Shown here in pieces: positions 35,627-44,046 of a stretch of 64,000 nt of DNA. A model generated the notes under the pieces. The model was not told the origin of the DNA. It saw only the letters and a list, made by a program, of their open reading frames with translations, and searched no databases. The DNA is taken from the NCBI GenBank assembly GCA_023423535.1, contig JAFAFL010000090.1, positions 1 to 64,000 of the forward strand, read 5' to 3'. This DNA comes from Pseudomonadota bacterium. Its GTDB lineage: Bacteria; Myxococcota; Myxococcia; Myxococcales; Myxococcaceae. How positions within the stretch are numbered: position 1 is the stretch's first letter; each line of letters starts with the position of its first letter. Both the position numbers and the translations under genes were made by a program.

Positions 35627-36469
35627 CTAGTTCACGAACGCGAGGCGCTCGCGAAGGGCCCTGGCCGCCGCATGAAGGGCAGGGGCGTCCGGCGCAGGAC
35701 CCAGCTGCAGCACGCGCTCCACGTCCGCCAGCGCGGCCTTGTACGCCCCGAGCGACGAGAGCAGCGCCGCGCGCGCGCGGAGCTCACCGGGATGATCCGG
35801 CGCCAGCCGCAGGAGGAGGTCCTCGACCTTCAACGCGCGCGTCTGGTCCCCCTTCGCGAAGTAGAGCCGCTTGAGGTTCGTCAGCATCCGCCAGGTGATC
35901 GCGCGCACCGGCGCGGGCTGGAAGAGGTCCTCGCTCACCAGCGCGTTGGGCACCGCCTTGCGCAGGAGCGCCGAGCAGTCGTCCGGCGAGAGCACGCGGC
36001 CGTGGTGGAACGGATCGGCCACGAAGCGGCGCCCGTCCGCATCGTCGAGTCCGACGAGGAAGTGTCCCGGAAAGCCCACGCCGTAGAGCGCGATGCCCGC
36101 CCTCCGCGCGACCTCCATCCACAGCACCGACAGCGAGATGGGGATGCCCACCTTCCGCTCCATCACCGCGTCGAGCAGGCTGTTCAGCGGGTCGCCGTAG
36201 TCGGACTCGTTGCCGCGGAAGCCTTCCTCCACCACGAGCACGTGGTGCAGCGCCGCCAGTTGCTCAAGCGCGCCCCATGTCCCGGTACGACGCGCAGTGA
36301 CCCTCTCCGACAGCGCCTCCAGGCGGGCGAGATAGCGGTCTACCTCCAGTGTCGGCGACTCCAGCGCGGCGACCGCGAAGGCCGCGAGGTCCAGTCGTTC
36401 AGGCTGCGCGGAGAGGGCCTCGTCGAGCAGCTCTTCGGCGCGAGGATGGGTGAGGTCGAAGGTCAGCAC
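35627..36469 (-). CDS. SirB1/transglutaminase-like protein with TPR-like tail
   Basis: The 280-residue protein resembles the SirB1 (YchA) family. The middle block has NSLLDAVMERKVGIPISLSVLWMEVARRAG followed by GVGFPGHFLV. The catalytic cysteine of true transglutaminases is absent (a Ser-rich LSVLW segment occupies the site), so it is likely non-enzymatic. The C-terminal helices (about 200-280) look like two TPR motifs. Function unknown. Same strand as the upstream 93-residue gene. Confidence 0.8.
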   Translation of the reverse strand: MLTFDLTHPRAEELLDEALSAQPERLDLAAFAVAALESPTLEVDRYLARLEALSERVTARRTGTWGALEQLAALHHVLVVEEGFRGNESDYGDPLNSLLDAVMERKVGIPISLSVLWMEVARRAGIALYGVGFPGHFLVGLDDADGRRFVADPFHHGRVLSPDDCSALLRKAVPNALVSEDLFQPAPVRAITWRMLTNLKRLYFAKGDQTRALKVEDLLLRLAPDHPGELRARAALLSSLGAYKAALADVERVLQLGPAPDAPALHAAARALRERLAFVN

Positions 36470-36554
36470 CTTCCATGCGTAACCGCGCCCGGACGCGCGT
36501 CAAGGCGACGCTGCGGCCGCACGCCTGCCGGGCACGTCGAGAGGACGATGAAGG

Positions 36555-36836
36555 CTACGGCCCGACCGGCTCGTCCATCCGCTTGCGGATCTCCGCGCGC
36601 AGCGCGATCTGCGCGGCGACGAGCCCGGAGAGCAGGCCGTCCTCGAACTCCCACGTCGGGTGCGCCTTGAGCTCGGGGAAGTCGTGCGGGTTGAGCACGT
36701 CCTCGGGCCCGATGTTGGGGACGACCTCACGCGCGAGCCGCAGCACCTTCGCGCGCTGCTGCTCGATCATCTTGTTGAACAGCGAGTCGCCCACGGCGAG
36801 GAAGCGCTGCGCCTCCTCCTCACCGAGCCCCGTCAC
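36555..36836 (-). CDS. Small helical protein coupled to YiiX-like gene
   Basis: A 93-residue protein starting with GTG whose start overlaps the upstream stop (GTGA). It is predominantly helical and charged, with an NIGPEDVLNPHDFPELKAHPTWEFEDG block followed by a basic amphipathic helix. No signal or membrane segment. Family not recognised. The tight overlap with the YiiX-like hydrolase suggests translational coupling. Confidence 0.65.
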   Translation of the reverse strand: MTGLGEEEAQRFLAVGDSLFNKMIEQQRAKVLRLAREVVPNIGPEDVLNPHDFPELKAHPTWEFEDGLLSGLVAAQIALRAEIRKRMDEPVGP

Positions 36837-38410
36837 CTCTGCGCCACGTCCCACTTCAACCTCCGGTAGCTGCGCCGGAACGCGTCCTCGTCCGCGAGGA
36901 CCGCGCCCTTCAAGTCTTCCCGCCCGTCGATGAACGCCACGAACTCGAGCTGGCGCTCGTCCTTCCCGTACTCGCTGTCGAACAGGCGCACCAGCTCGTT
37001 TGCAGGCAGCGTCATCCGCCCCGCCACGTCCACCAGCTCCACCTTCAGGCCGGCCTGATCTCCGGACGGCATGTAGCTCTTGTAGACGAGCTCGGTGCAC
37101 ACCAGCGTCCCGTCGGAGAAGAAGTCGAAGTTGAAGTCGTAGGGCCGCCCGTGGAAGCCGAACGCGCGCTCGACGGCGCGGGCCTTGTCCACCTTCGCCA
37201 GCCGCGGCCGCATCACGCCGAGGTAGTCCACGCGCATCCCGTGCTCGACGCCGGTGAGCGCGACACCCTCGCTGATCGCCTCCATGATCCGGATCGGGTC
37301 TCCGTGCGAATCGGTGCCGCCGAACTGCTCCCACGACTCCGGGTAGCGCACCGCGAGCAGCTCGCTGAAGCGCTCCACGCCCTCACGCTGGGTCGCCACC
37401 CACGCGCGCACCTGGGGATCGGCGTCGAAGAACTCGGCGAGCTCCGCGCGGGTGCCGAGGTACAGCTCCGCGTGCGGCCAGAACCCGGGCAGGCCGATGT
37501 TGCTGAGGTACCAGTTCTGACGCGCCACGATGACGTCGCCCGGCATCATCCGCGGCAACAGCTCCAGCACCTGTTCGCGCGAGATGAGCGGCTGGCCCTT
37601 GCGCTTCACGCGCGTGTCGCCCATCCATTCGGCGACGCCCTTCTGCACCGGGAAGATGGCGCGCGACGCGTTGTCCGCCGCGATGTCCGCCGCGTTCTTC
37701 AGGTAGAGGTTCACGCCGCGCTTCACCAGCTTGCCGCGCGCGACCTTCGAGTTGTGCTTCATCTCCTGGATCGCCCACGGCACCAGCGCGGAGTCGTAGA
37801 GCCCCTGCGCCTTGAACAGCGGGCGAAGCTGCGTGAGGTACGCGTCGCCGGTGAGCAGCTGGGTGGAGGTCGAGACGTGGATGACCTTCAGCTTGAACTG
37901 CGCGAACGCCAGCGGCGGGATGCCGAGCTCCTCCGAGGCCTCGTCGAGCAGCACCTCCAGCTGCTTTCTGCCCGCGGTGAGATCCGTCCACAGCACGCCG
38001 TGCGCGAGCTCGGTGGTGAGCGCCGTGTGCGTGAGCAGGTAGCCCCAGGCGTGACGCAGCGGCTGCCCCTTCACCGGCAGCTTGATGAAGTCCCAGTAGC
38101 GCTGGCGGATGACCTCGGTGGCCATCACGTAGTCGAACATCGCCGCCCAGGTGCTGAGCAGGGTGCGCTTCTGCTCCGGCGTGTAGGGCACCGCGTCCTT
38201 GTGGTGGAAAAGCGCGCGCACCGGATCCTTGCCCAGCTGCGCGTGCAGGCGGCGAAGGCCCTCCGCGTTGCGACGGAGCTCGGCGAGATCCGCCTCCGCC
38301 TGCGCGACGAACTCCGCATCCGGTAGAGCGAAGACGCTGCCGCCCGGCAGGTCGGCCGGGGTGGCGGCGAGCGGAAGCATCAACGAGAGCGCCGCGGTGA
38401 GTGCCAGCAT
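36833..38410 (-). CDS. YiiX/YebB-like permuted papain-fold cysteine hydrolase
   Basis: The 525-residue protein has a signal peptide (about 1-19), a ~280-residue helical N-terminal region and then a permuted NlpC/P60-type domain: PGDVIVARQNWYLSNIGLPGFWPHAELYLG (His motif) and, ~150 residues later, FSDGTLVCTELVYKSY with the probable catalytic Cys. YiiX-family proteins are usually ~200 residues; the long N-terminal extension is unusual. It would act in the periplasm on a peptide or amide bond of an unknown substrate. It is divergent from the DUF2795 gene. Confidence 0.8.
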   Translation of the reverse strand: MLALTAALSLMLPLAATPADLPGGSVFALPDAEFVAQAEADLAELRRNAEGLRRLHAQLGKDPVRALFHHKDAVPYTPEQKRTLLSTWAAMFDYVMATEVIRQRYWDFIKLPVKGQPLRHAWGYLLTHTALTTELAHGVLWTDLTAGRKQLEVLLDEASEELGIPPLAFAQFKLKVIHVSTSTQLLTGDAYLTQLRPLFKAQGLYDSALVPWAIQEMKHNSKVARGKLVKRGVNLYLKNAADIAADNASRAIFPVQKGVAEWMGDTRVKRKGQPLISREQVLELLPRMMPGDVIVARQNWYLSNIGLPGFWPHAELYLGTRAELAEFFDADPQVRAWVATQREGVERFSELLAVRYPESWEQFGGTDSHGDPIRIMEAISEGVALTGVEHGMRVDYLGVMRPRLAKVDKARAVERAFGFHGRPYDFNFDFFSDGTLVCTELVYKSYMPSGDQAGLKVELVDVAGRMTLPANELVRLFDSEYGKDERQLEFVAFIDGREDLKGAVLADEDAFRRSYRRLKWDVAQR

Positions 38411-38442
38411 GCGCTCCAAGGTATCGCGTTTCCTGCAACCCA

Positions 38443-38467
38443 TGCAGGCGTGCGACGCGTGCCTGCA
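38443..38467. repeat. Inverted repeat in a divergent promoter region
   Basis: TGCAGGC (38443-38449) and GCCTGCA (38461-38467) are perfect complements with an 11-nt spacer, centred between the divergent starts at 38410 and 38543. It could be an operator serving one or both genes. Low-complexity chance is possible in such GC-rich DNA. Confidence 0.4.
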
Positions 38468-38542
38468 CGGCCATCCACCGCTGCCCACCTTGTCCTTGTC
38501 AGCGACTCCGCGCCCGCTCGTGGCGCAGAAAGGCAGGAAGGC

Positions 38543-38857
38543 ATGGCGTTCGGTATTCAGGAGGACCCGGCGCTGTCGGTGACGCCGCACCTCGATGCGG
38601 CCGACTACCCCATCTCGCGAGACGACCTCGTCGAACTCGCCGAGGACAGCGGCGCGCCCGTGAACATCATCAACCTCTTCAAGTCGCTTCCGCGCGACGA
38701 GTACACCTCGAAGGAGATGGTGCTCCGCGATCTGGGCGAGGCGTCGAGGCGGATGGCCACGGGCAAGGCCCTCCACGACGACGAGCTGCGCGACCGCCGG
38801 AACATCGCGCGCGATCTCGTCGAGGACCGTGAGGGACCGGGAAGCCGGCATCCCTAG
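38543..38857 (+). CDS. DUF2795 family protein
   Basis: A 104-residue soluble protein. The middle fits DUF2795: ADYPISRDDLVELAEDSGAPVNIINLFKSLPRDEYTSKEMVLRDL. The C-terminus is basic and helical. Family members are small and abundant in actinobacteria and myxobacteria; function unknown. It ends inside the long frame of the next gene but before its chosen start. Confidence 0.75.
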   Translation: MAFGIQEDPALSVTPHLDAADYPISRDDLVELAEDSGAPVNIINLFKSLPRDEYTSKEMVLRDLGEASRRMATGKALHDDELRDRRNIARDLVEDREGPGSRHP

Positions 38858-38891
38858 CGGCGCAGCGGGAGTTGTGCAAAGGCTCGGCGAC

Positions 38892-39872
38892 ATGGCTCTT
38901 CGGTCGAGTGCGTCGTCGTCGTCGAACCGTTGCTCTCCCGCGCTCGCCGCGTTGCTGTGCGCGGGCCTCTTGGCGGTGGGCTGCAAGTCCGCGCCGCAGG
39001 TCTTTCCGGACAAGGGAGGAGGCCCCATCGCCCCCGAGGCGACGCGGGTCACCTTCCAGCCGCCGGCGGGCGAGCGGATCGTCGAGAAGAGCGTGACCCA
39101 GCGCACCGAGCGTCAGGGCCAGACGCGAAACGAAGAGGTCGTGCGCGCCACGCTGGAGAGCCGCTTCGATCGCGCGGAGCGTGGCTGGACGCTCACGCAG
39201 GGGATGCAGGCGGTGGAGTACCGGCACAACGGCACCGTGGTGGAGAACCCGCTGGTGCAGTTCATGACGCGGCTGCCCATCCGTGCGCGGCTGGCGGAGG
39301 ACGGGACGTTCGTGCGGCTCGACAACGCGGACGAGATCCAGGCGGCAATCGGCGCAGCGTTCAGCGATCCGAACGAGGTCGCGGTGATGCGCGAGTACTT
39401 CGCGCCCGAGGCGGTGGAGGCGCAGGTGCGGCGCGAGTGGGAGGGCAAGTACGGCGGACTGCTCGGGCGCGAGGTCGCGGCGGGCCATGCGCTGTACCAG
39501 GTGGAGAGCCTCGCCACGGAGAGCGCGGAGCTCTTCTACGTGACCGAACGCAAGGTGCAGGGGACGCGCACCGCGGCGGACGGCACGCGCGAGCTGGTGC
39601 TGAGCGTGAGCTGCCCGACCAGCGTCGACGCCGCGGCGAACGCGGAGGAGCTGCGGCGCAAGCTCGACGAGGCGGGCGCGCCGGCGCTGCACCCGGGCGT
39701 GCGCTGCGAGGGCGAGCAGATCATCGGCCTGCAGCCGTTCGTGCCGCGCTCGCTGGCGCAGCAGATCATGGTGAAGGTGGAGGGAAAGGGCGGACCGCTG
39801 GAGCTGGTGCTGGTGAAGGAGACGCGGACTGAATCCGTGGGGACACAGGGCGCAGCACAGGAGGTGCGGTGA
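38892..39872 (+). CDS. Lipoprotein of unknown function
   Basis: A 326-residue protein with a lipoprotein signal (Ser-rich start, hydrophobic core, lipobox AVGC, Cys31). The mature part is mixed alpha/beta, with a long PPAGERIVEKSVTQRTE strand region, a QFMTRLPIRARL segment and a final beta section. A frame open to 38829 exists, but only the ATG at 38892 gives a proper signal peptide. The stop overlaps the CoA-binding gene start. Family not recognised. Confidence 0.75.
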   Translation: MALRSSASSSSNRCSPALAALLCAGLLAVGCKSAPQVFPDKGGGPIAPEATRVTFQPPAGERIVEKSVTQRTERQGQTRNEEVVRATLESRFDRAERGWTLTQGMQAVEYRHNGTVVENPLVQFMTRLPIRARLAEDGTFVRLDNADEIQAAIGAAFSDPNEVAVMREYFAPEAVEAQVRREWEGKYGGLLGREVAAGHALYQVESLATESAELFYVTERKVQGTRTAADGTRELVLSVSCPTSVDAAANAEELRRKLDEAGAPALHPGVRCEGEQIIGLQPFVPRSLAQQIMVKVEGKGGPLELVLVKETRTESVGTQGAAQEVR

Positions 39873-40309
39873 TGGACTGGCGAGCGAATCTCATCGAGGA
39901 CGAGGCGGGCATCCGGGACGTCGTGCGCGCGTCGAAGCGCGTGGCGGTGCTGGGCATCAAGCCGGAGTCGCAGAGCGGTCAGCCGGCGCACTACGTGGCG
40001 AGCTACCTCGCGAAGGCGGGCGTGGAGGTGGTGCCGGTGCCGGTGTACTTCCCGGAGCTCACCGAGATCCTCGGGCAGAAGGTGTACCGGAAGCTGCAGG
40101 ATGTCCCGGGCGAGGTCGATCTGGTGGACGTCTTCCGCAGGCCGGCGGACATCGACCAGCACGTGGACGACCTCATCGCCAAGAAGCCGAAGGCGGTGTG
40201 GTTCCAGGCCGGCATCACCAACGACGCGGCGGCGGAGCGGCTCGCGAAGGCGGGCATCAAGGTCGTTCAGGACCGCTGCCTGATGGTGGACCACCGGCGC
40301 TTCGCGTGA
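39872..40309 (+). CDS. CoA-binding protein (YccU-like)
   Basis: The 145-residue single-domain protein resembles YccU/CoA_binding_2: VRASKRVAVLGIKPES (dinucleotide-like loop), a VVPVPVYFPELTEILGQKVYRKL strand-loop and a final KAGIKVVQDRCLMVDHR. Stand-alone CoA-binding Rossmann proteins of this sort have no known enzymatic activity. The TGATG overlap with the lipoprotein gene indicates coupling, although a GTG three bases earlier is an alternative start. Confidence 0.85.
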   Translation: MDWRANLIEDEAGIRDVVRASKRVAVLGIKPESQSGQPAHYVASYLAKAGVEVVPVPVYFPELTEILGQKVYRKLQDVPGEVDLVDVFRRPADIDQHVDDLIAKKPKAVWFQAGITNDAAAERLAKAGIKVVQDRCLMVDHRRFA

Positions 40310-40336
40310 GCGTGAGCGTGAACGAGAGCGTGCGTC

Positions 40337-40540
40337 GTGCTCGTTGACGGCACTTGCCCCTACTGCGGCGAGGCGATCCAGGTGGAGGTCGAAGAGTCGG
40401 TGCCCGGAACGCAGCGGCTCATCGAAGACTGCTGGGTCTGCTGCAGGCCCATCGTGGTGATCGCGACGGCTTCCGGGTTCGAGGAGGACTCGGGAGGCGA
40501 CGAAGGGCTGCAGGTGACGCTGCTGCGCGAGGACGAGTAG
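40337..40540 (+). CDS. CPXCG-motif small cysteine-rich protein
   Basis: A 67-residue protein starting with GTG at 40337. It has the family signature CPYCGEAIQVEVEES near the start and a second CWVCCRPI pair, so it probably binds zinc or iron through a ribbon. The acidic C-terminus is typical. CPXCG proteins are common in proteobacteria and myxobacteria; function unknown. It follows the CoA-binding gene by 27 bp. Confidence 0.8.
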   Translation: MLVDGTCPYCGEAIQVEVEESVPGTQRLIEDCWVCCRPIVVIATASGFEEDSGGDEGLQVTLLREDE

Positions 40541-40561
40541 CCCGCGCGTCACGACTTGTTG

Positions 40562-40987
40562 TCATGGCCGGAAGCGTTCGTCCCCCGTCGAGCCGGCGGC
40601 ATCCGCGAGCGTGGTGCGGTTCGCCCAGGCGATGACCGACTCGCGCAGGTCGCTGACGGAGGAGTGAAGTGCGCACGGCGTCCGCGCGTTGCACTTGCCC
40701 CAACCGAAGGCGCAGCGCTTCTCGAAGAGGTCTTCGTCCACCGCCGCGAGCACGTCCGCGAACTTGATCCGCGCCGCGGGCCGCGAGAGCGCGAAGCCTC
40801 CGTGGTGCCCCTTCCTGCCGACGAGCAGTCCCGCCTCGACGAGCTTGCGGAGGACCTTCGCCGCGTAGGGGAGCGGGATGCCGGTGGCGTCGGAGACGTC
40901 CTTGCCGGTGGCGGCCTCCTCGCGCGGGAGGAGGGCGAGGTGCACCATTGCCCGAAGGGCATATTCGGCGGTCTGGCTGACGATCAT
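40562..40987 (-). CDS. Rrf2-family regulator with three cysteines (Fe-S or NO type)
   Basis: The 141-residue protein is an Rrf2-type winged helix: VSQTAEYALRAMVHLALL, then a recognition helix (GIPLPYAAKVLRKLVEAGL) and the wing (GRKGHHGGFALSRP). Cys92, Cys99 and Cys105 could hold a [2Fe-2S] or [4Fe-4S] cluster, as in NsrR or IscR; the spacing differs slightly from E. coli NsrR. It is probably an NO, redox or iron-sulfur sensor. The start lies 24 bp after the stop of a polytopic membrane protein on the same strand, so the pair is probably one operon. Confidence 0.85.
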   Translation of the reverse strand: MIVSQTAEYALRAMVHLALLPREEAATGKDVSDATGIPLPYAAKVLRKLVEAGLLVGRKGHHGGFALSRPAARIKFADVLAAVDEDLFEKRCAFGWGKCNARTPCALHSSVSDLRESVIAWANRTTLADAAGSTGDERFRP

Positions 40988-41011
40988 GGGGAGAGGTGCC
41001 GTCGCATTTCG

Positions 41012-42307
41012 TCACCGGGCGGCGGCGTGCGGCAGCAGCACCGGCGCGTGGCGGGGGAGGGGGAAGAGGAAGAGCAGCGCGGCGGCGACGATGCCGGCAC
41101 CACCCAGCGCGGCGAGGTGCATGGCCCAGGGAACGACCGCGTTGAGGGGCTCCAGCACCGGGTGCGCAACGGTGACACCCAGCAGCGCGAGGCTCGCGAG
41201 GCCCAGTCCCGCGACCATCACCGCGAGGCCGCCGGTGTGAAGCCAGAGCGCGGTGACGGAGAGCGGCCTGCGCAGCGCCGCACACACGGGCACCAGCAGC
41301 GCGAGCGTGACGAAGCCGACGAGCTCGACGTGCAGGTAGAGGATGACCGGCTGCCGCACCGCCGCCGCCATCGACGAGAGCCCGAGCGCGCCGCCCACCT
41401 CCATCGCCAGCTTGAACGCGAGCCACACGCAGGTCATGCGAAGCGCGAGCCGCAGCGGACCGTCGCTGGACGTGCTCTGCGCACTGCGTCGCGAGGCTCG
41501 CCAGAGGGCGCGGACCCACGGCAGACACGCGACGACCATCACGAGCGCGCCGATGCTGCTGAAGAGGCCGAGCAGACCCTCTGCGCCACCGGGCACCGCG
41601 AGCGGGAAGCCCGTCCACGCCAACACGCCGATGAACGGCAGGGTGCGCTGAAGCCAGCGGGCATCGTCCTCGTGCAGCAGGTTGCGTCCTTCGAGGTGAT
41701 GGACGAGCAGACCGATCGACGAGAGCGCGAAGAACCAGCTGAAGCAGTGGAGGAAGGCGAAGACCGTGAGCCTCGCGAGCAGCGGGTCGTCGATCTTCGC
41801 CGCCAGCAGCACCGTGCGCGCGACCGCACCCAGCGACGCGAGCCCGATGTACGCGAAGCCCCAGCGCAAGAAGGAGAGGTGCAGTCCGCGTTGACCGCTC
41901 GAGGCCTTGAAGAAGCCCCGGATGATCGCCGCCCAGACGACGAGCGCCGCGGTGGAGACCGCGATGCCCGGCGCCGAGTAGCCGCTGTGGAGGAACGCGA
42001 CGAACGAGCCCACGGAGATGACCGTCAGCGCGCCGCCCGCGAGGTGGATGGCTCGGCGCGACGCTCCCACCGCGCGGTAGGCGAGCACCGTCACCGCCAG
42101 CCCGAGCCAGCCGAAGTAGAGCGTGTGCGAGTGCGCGTGCAGCGCGTTGCCGAACTCCAGCCAGGAGAGCGGCTGGAGGAACGCGTAGCGGAGCAGCAGG
42201 CCCAGCGTCGTGCACAGCGCGTAGAACCCGAGCGAGGTGAGCAGGAGCGCGCCGACCTTCGGCTGGCCCTTCTCGCCTGGCTGACTGCCCGTGTGCGTTC
42301 CCATCAT
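41012..42307 (-). CDS. Polytopic membrane protein, heme-copper-oxidase-like helix motif
   Basis: A 431-residue protein with about 12 predicted hydrophobic helices. The first helices contain HAHSHTLYFGWLGLAV near residue 60, reminiscent of the conserved histidine helix of cbb3 oxidase or NO reductase subunit I, and later histidines (LHCFSWFFALSSIGLLVHHLEG, LHVELVGFV). It may be a heme- or NO-related membrane protein, supported by the adjacent cysteine-bearing Rrf2 regulator; exact family not assigned. The start at the double ATG (42307/42304) follows an AGGAGGGG ribosome-binding site. Confidence 0.7.
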   Translation of the reverse strand: MMGTHTGSQPGEKGQPKVGALLLTSLGFYALCTTLGLLLRYAFLQPLSWLEFGNALHAHSHTLYFGWLGLAVTVLAYRAVGASRRAIHLAGGALTVISVGSFVAFLHSGYSAPGIAVSTAALVVWAAIIRGFFKASSGQRGLHLSFLRWGFAYIGLASLGAVARTVLLAAKIDDPLLARLTVFAFLHCFSWFFALSSIGLLVHHLEGRNLLHEDDARWLQRTLPFIGVLAWTGFPLAVPGGAEGLLGLFSSIGALVMVVACLPWVRALWRASRRSAQSTSSDGPLRLALRMTCVWLAFKLAMEVGGALGLSSMAAAVRQPVILYLHVELVGFVTLALLVPVCAALRRPLSVTALWLHTGGLAVMVAGLGLASLALLGVTVAHPVLEPLNAVVPWAMHLAALGGAGIVAAALLFLFPLPRHAPVLLPHAAAR

Positions 42308-42479
42308 CGTGCCCCTCCTGCAGAGCAAAGCGCGGACCCACCCGCTGCGCGTCCCGTGGAGCAGTCGGGTCGATTCTGGAACGCGCAGAAAGTGCGCCTC
42401 TTCGCTACGCCGACGCAACCGGTGCGCGTGCGGAGGGCTGCACTTCAGAGTGAGAGGGCTTTTCGAGGGCGCGCTCGCC

Positions 42480-43400
42480 TCAACGGACTTGCGGCTCCGT
42501 TGAGGGCTCGCCCGTTCCTTCCTCGGCGGGTGGCTCTGCGAGTGCCTTCGCGGTCATCGCGCGCGCGGCCTCCATCGCTTCGGCGCCGCGGCTAAGGGTC
42601 CTCGGGGTCACCGGCGGCAGGTGACTCGTCACCACGTAGCTGGGCAGCCCTCGCGCGCGGAGAACCTTCAGCTGCAGCTCGAAGTGCTCGTGGCGTCCCG
42701 CGCTGAGGCCTGCGTCCATGCCCTGGGCGTACGCGAGTGCGCCGCTGAGCGTGCTGCGGTTGCGGCTGGGCAGGTAGTGGATGAGCAGCGCGTCGAGGTC
42801 CCGGCCGAACGAACTCTCCGCCAGCGCCACGGCCGGCGCCTTGTCCACGATGCCGCCGTCCCAGTAGAGGCCGCCGCCGTGGCGTACCGCGCGGAAGAGC
42901 CCGGGATAGGCGCAGGTCGCGTGCACCGCCGGCGCGAGCGGTCCGCTGGTGAAGACCTCGCTGCGCGCGCGGGTGAGCTCGGTGGCGACGAGGAGCAGCG
43001 GGGTGGGGCAGTCCTCGAAGCGCTCCACCGGCAGCGACCCTTCGATGAGCTTGCGGAAGCGATCGCCCTTCAGGAGCCCGGTGAAGAGGTGCCCGCTCCC
43101 CTTGCGCCAGAGCCCGCCGACGACGCCGAGCGGATCCGGATCCCAGAAGTGCTCGCGGTTGAGCTGCAGCAGCGTCCGCTGGAGCGTCTCGAGGCTCGCG
43201 CCCGCGGCGGCATGCGCGGCGATGAGTCCGCCCGCGGAGGTGCCTGCGTACGCGGAGGGGCGAAGACCGCTCGCCCACAGCGCGGAGAGAAAGCCGGTGT
43301 GGCCGAAGAAGCCGAAGTAGCCGGCGGATAGGACGAGGCCGAAGCGACGTCCCCTGAGGGCGTCTCGCAGGGAAGCGAAAGGGGGAGTCGGAGTGCTCAC
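42480..43400 (-). CDS. Patatin-like phospholipase
   Basis: The 306-residue protein has the patatin dyad: nucleophile Ser55 in GTSAGG and Asp181 in WDGGIVD, with an SAGYFGFFGHTGF oxyanion-type loop near residue 25. It should hydrolyse phospholipid or lysophospholipid acyl esters. No signal peptide is seen, so it acts inside the cell or is exported by other means. It starts 18 bp after the EF-hand gene stop on the same strand; calcium might regulate the pair. Confidence 0.88.
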   Translation of the reverse strand: MSTPTPPFASLRDALRGRRFGLVLSAGYFGFFGHTGFLSALWASGLRPSAYAGTSAGGLIAAHAAAGASLETLQRTLLQLNREHFWDPDPLGVVGGLWRKGSGHLFTGLLKGDRFRKLIEGSLPVERFEDCPTPLLLVATELTRARSEVFTSGPLAPAVHATCAYPGLFRAVRHGGGLYWDGGIVDKAPAVALAESSFGRDLDALLIHYLPSRNRSTLSGALAYAQGMDAGLSAGRHEHFELQLKVLRARGLPSYVVTSHLPPVTPRTLSRGAEAMEAARAMTAKALAEPPAEEGTGEPSTEPQVR

Positions 43401-43418
43401 CCCCGCGAGACTAGACGG

Positions 43419-43865
43419 CTAGTTCCAGGCCACCACTTCCGAAGCGCCGGCGGTGGAGGGCAGCGCGTCGATCTTCAGCGGGCCGCTCGGGGTGCGCTCG
43501 GCGAGCTTCGTCTCCTGCGCGAGCTTCACCGCCAGCTGCGCGGTGGTGCTCATCTTCGCGATCTCCGCCTTCGACAGCCCGTTCTTGTTCGTGTCGTACT
43601 GGTTGACGAGCTTCTCGTACGCGTAGGCCAGCGTCTTCTCGAGGTCCTTCGCCGTGATCCGCGCGTTGGGCTTGTGATCGCGGTGGTCGGCGAAGCGGTA
43701 GAACATGTCCACCAGCGCGCGCTCGGTGCCCTGCTCCATCGTCGCGAGCTTCGCCTTGATGTCGGCGCGCGAGATGACGCCGTCACCGCCGCGGTCGCTC
43801 TGCCGGATGAGCTCGGCGGCGCGGGCGAGGGAGGCGTGAATGTCGGTCTTGGCAACGCGGGGCAT
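43419..43865 (-). CDS. EF-hand calcium-binding protein
   Basis: A 148-residue soluble protein with two recognisable EF-hand loops: DRGGDGVISRADI near residue 24 and DTNKNGLSKAEI near 91, plus a middle helix-loop-helix without a good loop. The first loop starts D-x-G-x-D-G rather than D-x-D-x-D-G. The start at 43865 is preferred over the upstream frame. It lies just before the patatin gene, suggesting a calcium-linked lipase module. Confidence 0.75.
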   Translation of the reverse strand: MPRVAKTDIHASLARAAELIRQSDRGGDGVISRADIKAKLATMEQGTERALVDMFYRFADHRDHKPNARITAKDLEKTLAYAYEKLVNQYDTNKNGLSKAEIAKMSTTAQLAVKLAQETKLAERTPSGPLKIDALPSTAGASEVVAWN

Positions 43866-44018
43866 GGTTCGACTCCTGAGTTCTTGAAGGGGGAGCAAGG
43901 CCTTCGAGCCCTGGAGGGTGCCGGCCCGAGAGCCGCGACCCACATGCACCCTCATTCTCCTACTGGGCATTTTCGAGTTGCTTGCCTCGGTGAAGATTCC
44001 TGCGCCGGGCGCGATTGG

Positions 44019-44046
44019 AATCGAGATATGAAGATGCATCGATATG
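44019..44046 (+). promoter_or_regulatory. Candidate operator overlapping the ArsR-methyltransferase start
   Basis: A locally AT-richer stretch has the perfect palindrome GATGCATC (44033-44040) flanked by two near-direct ATCGA(g)ATATG units, the second overlapping the start codon. An autoregulatory ArsR site at this place would be typical. This is pattern-based only. Confidence 0.4.
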
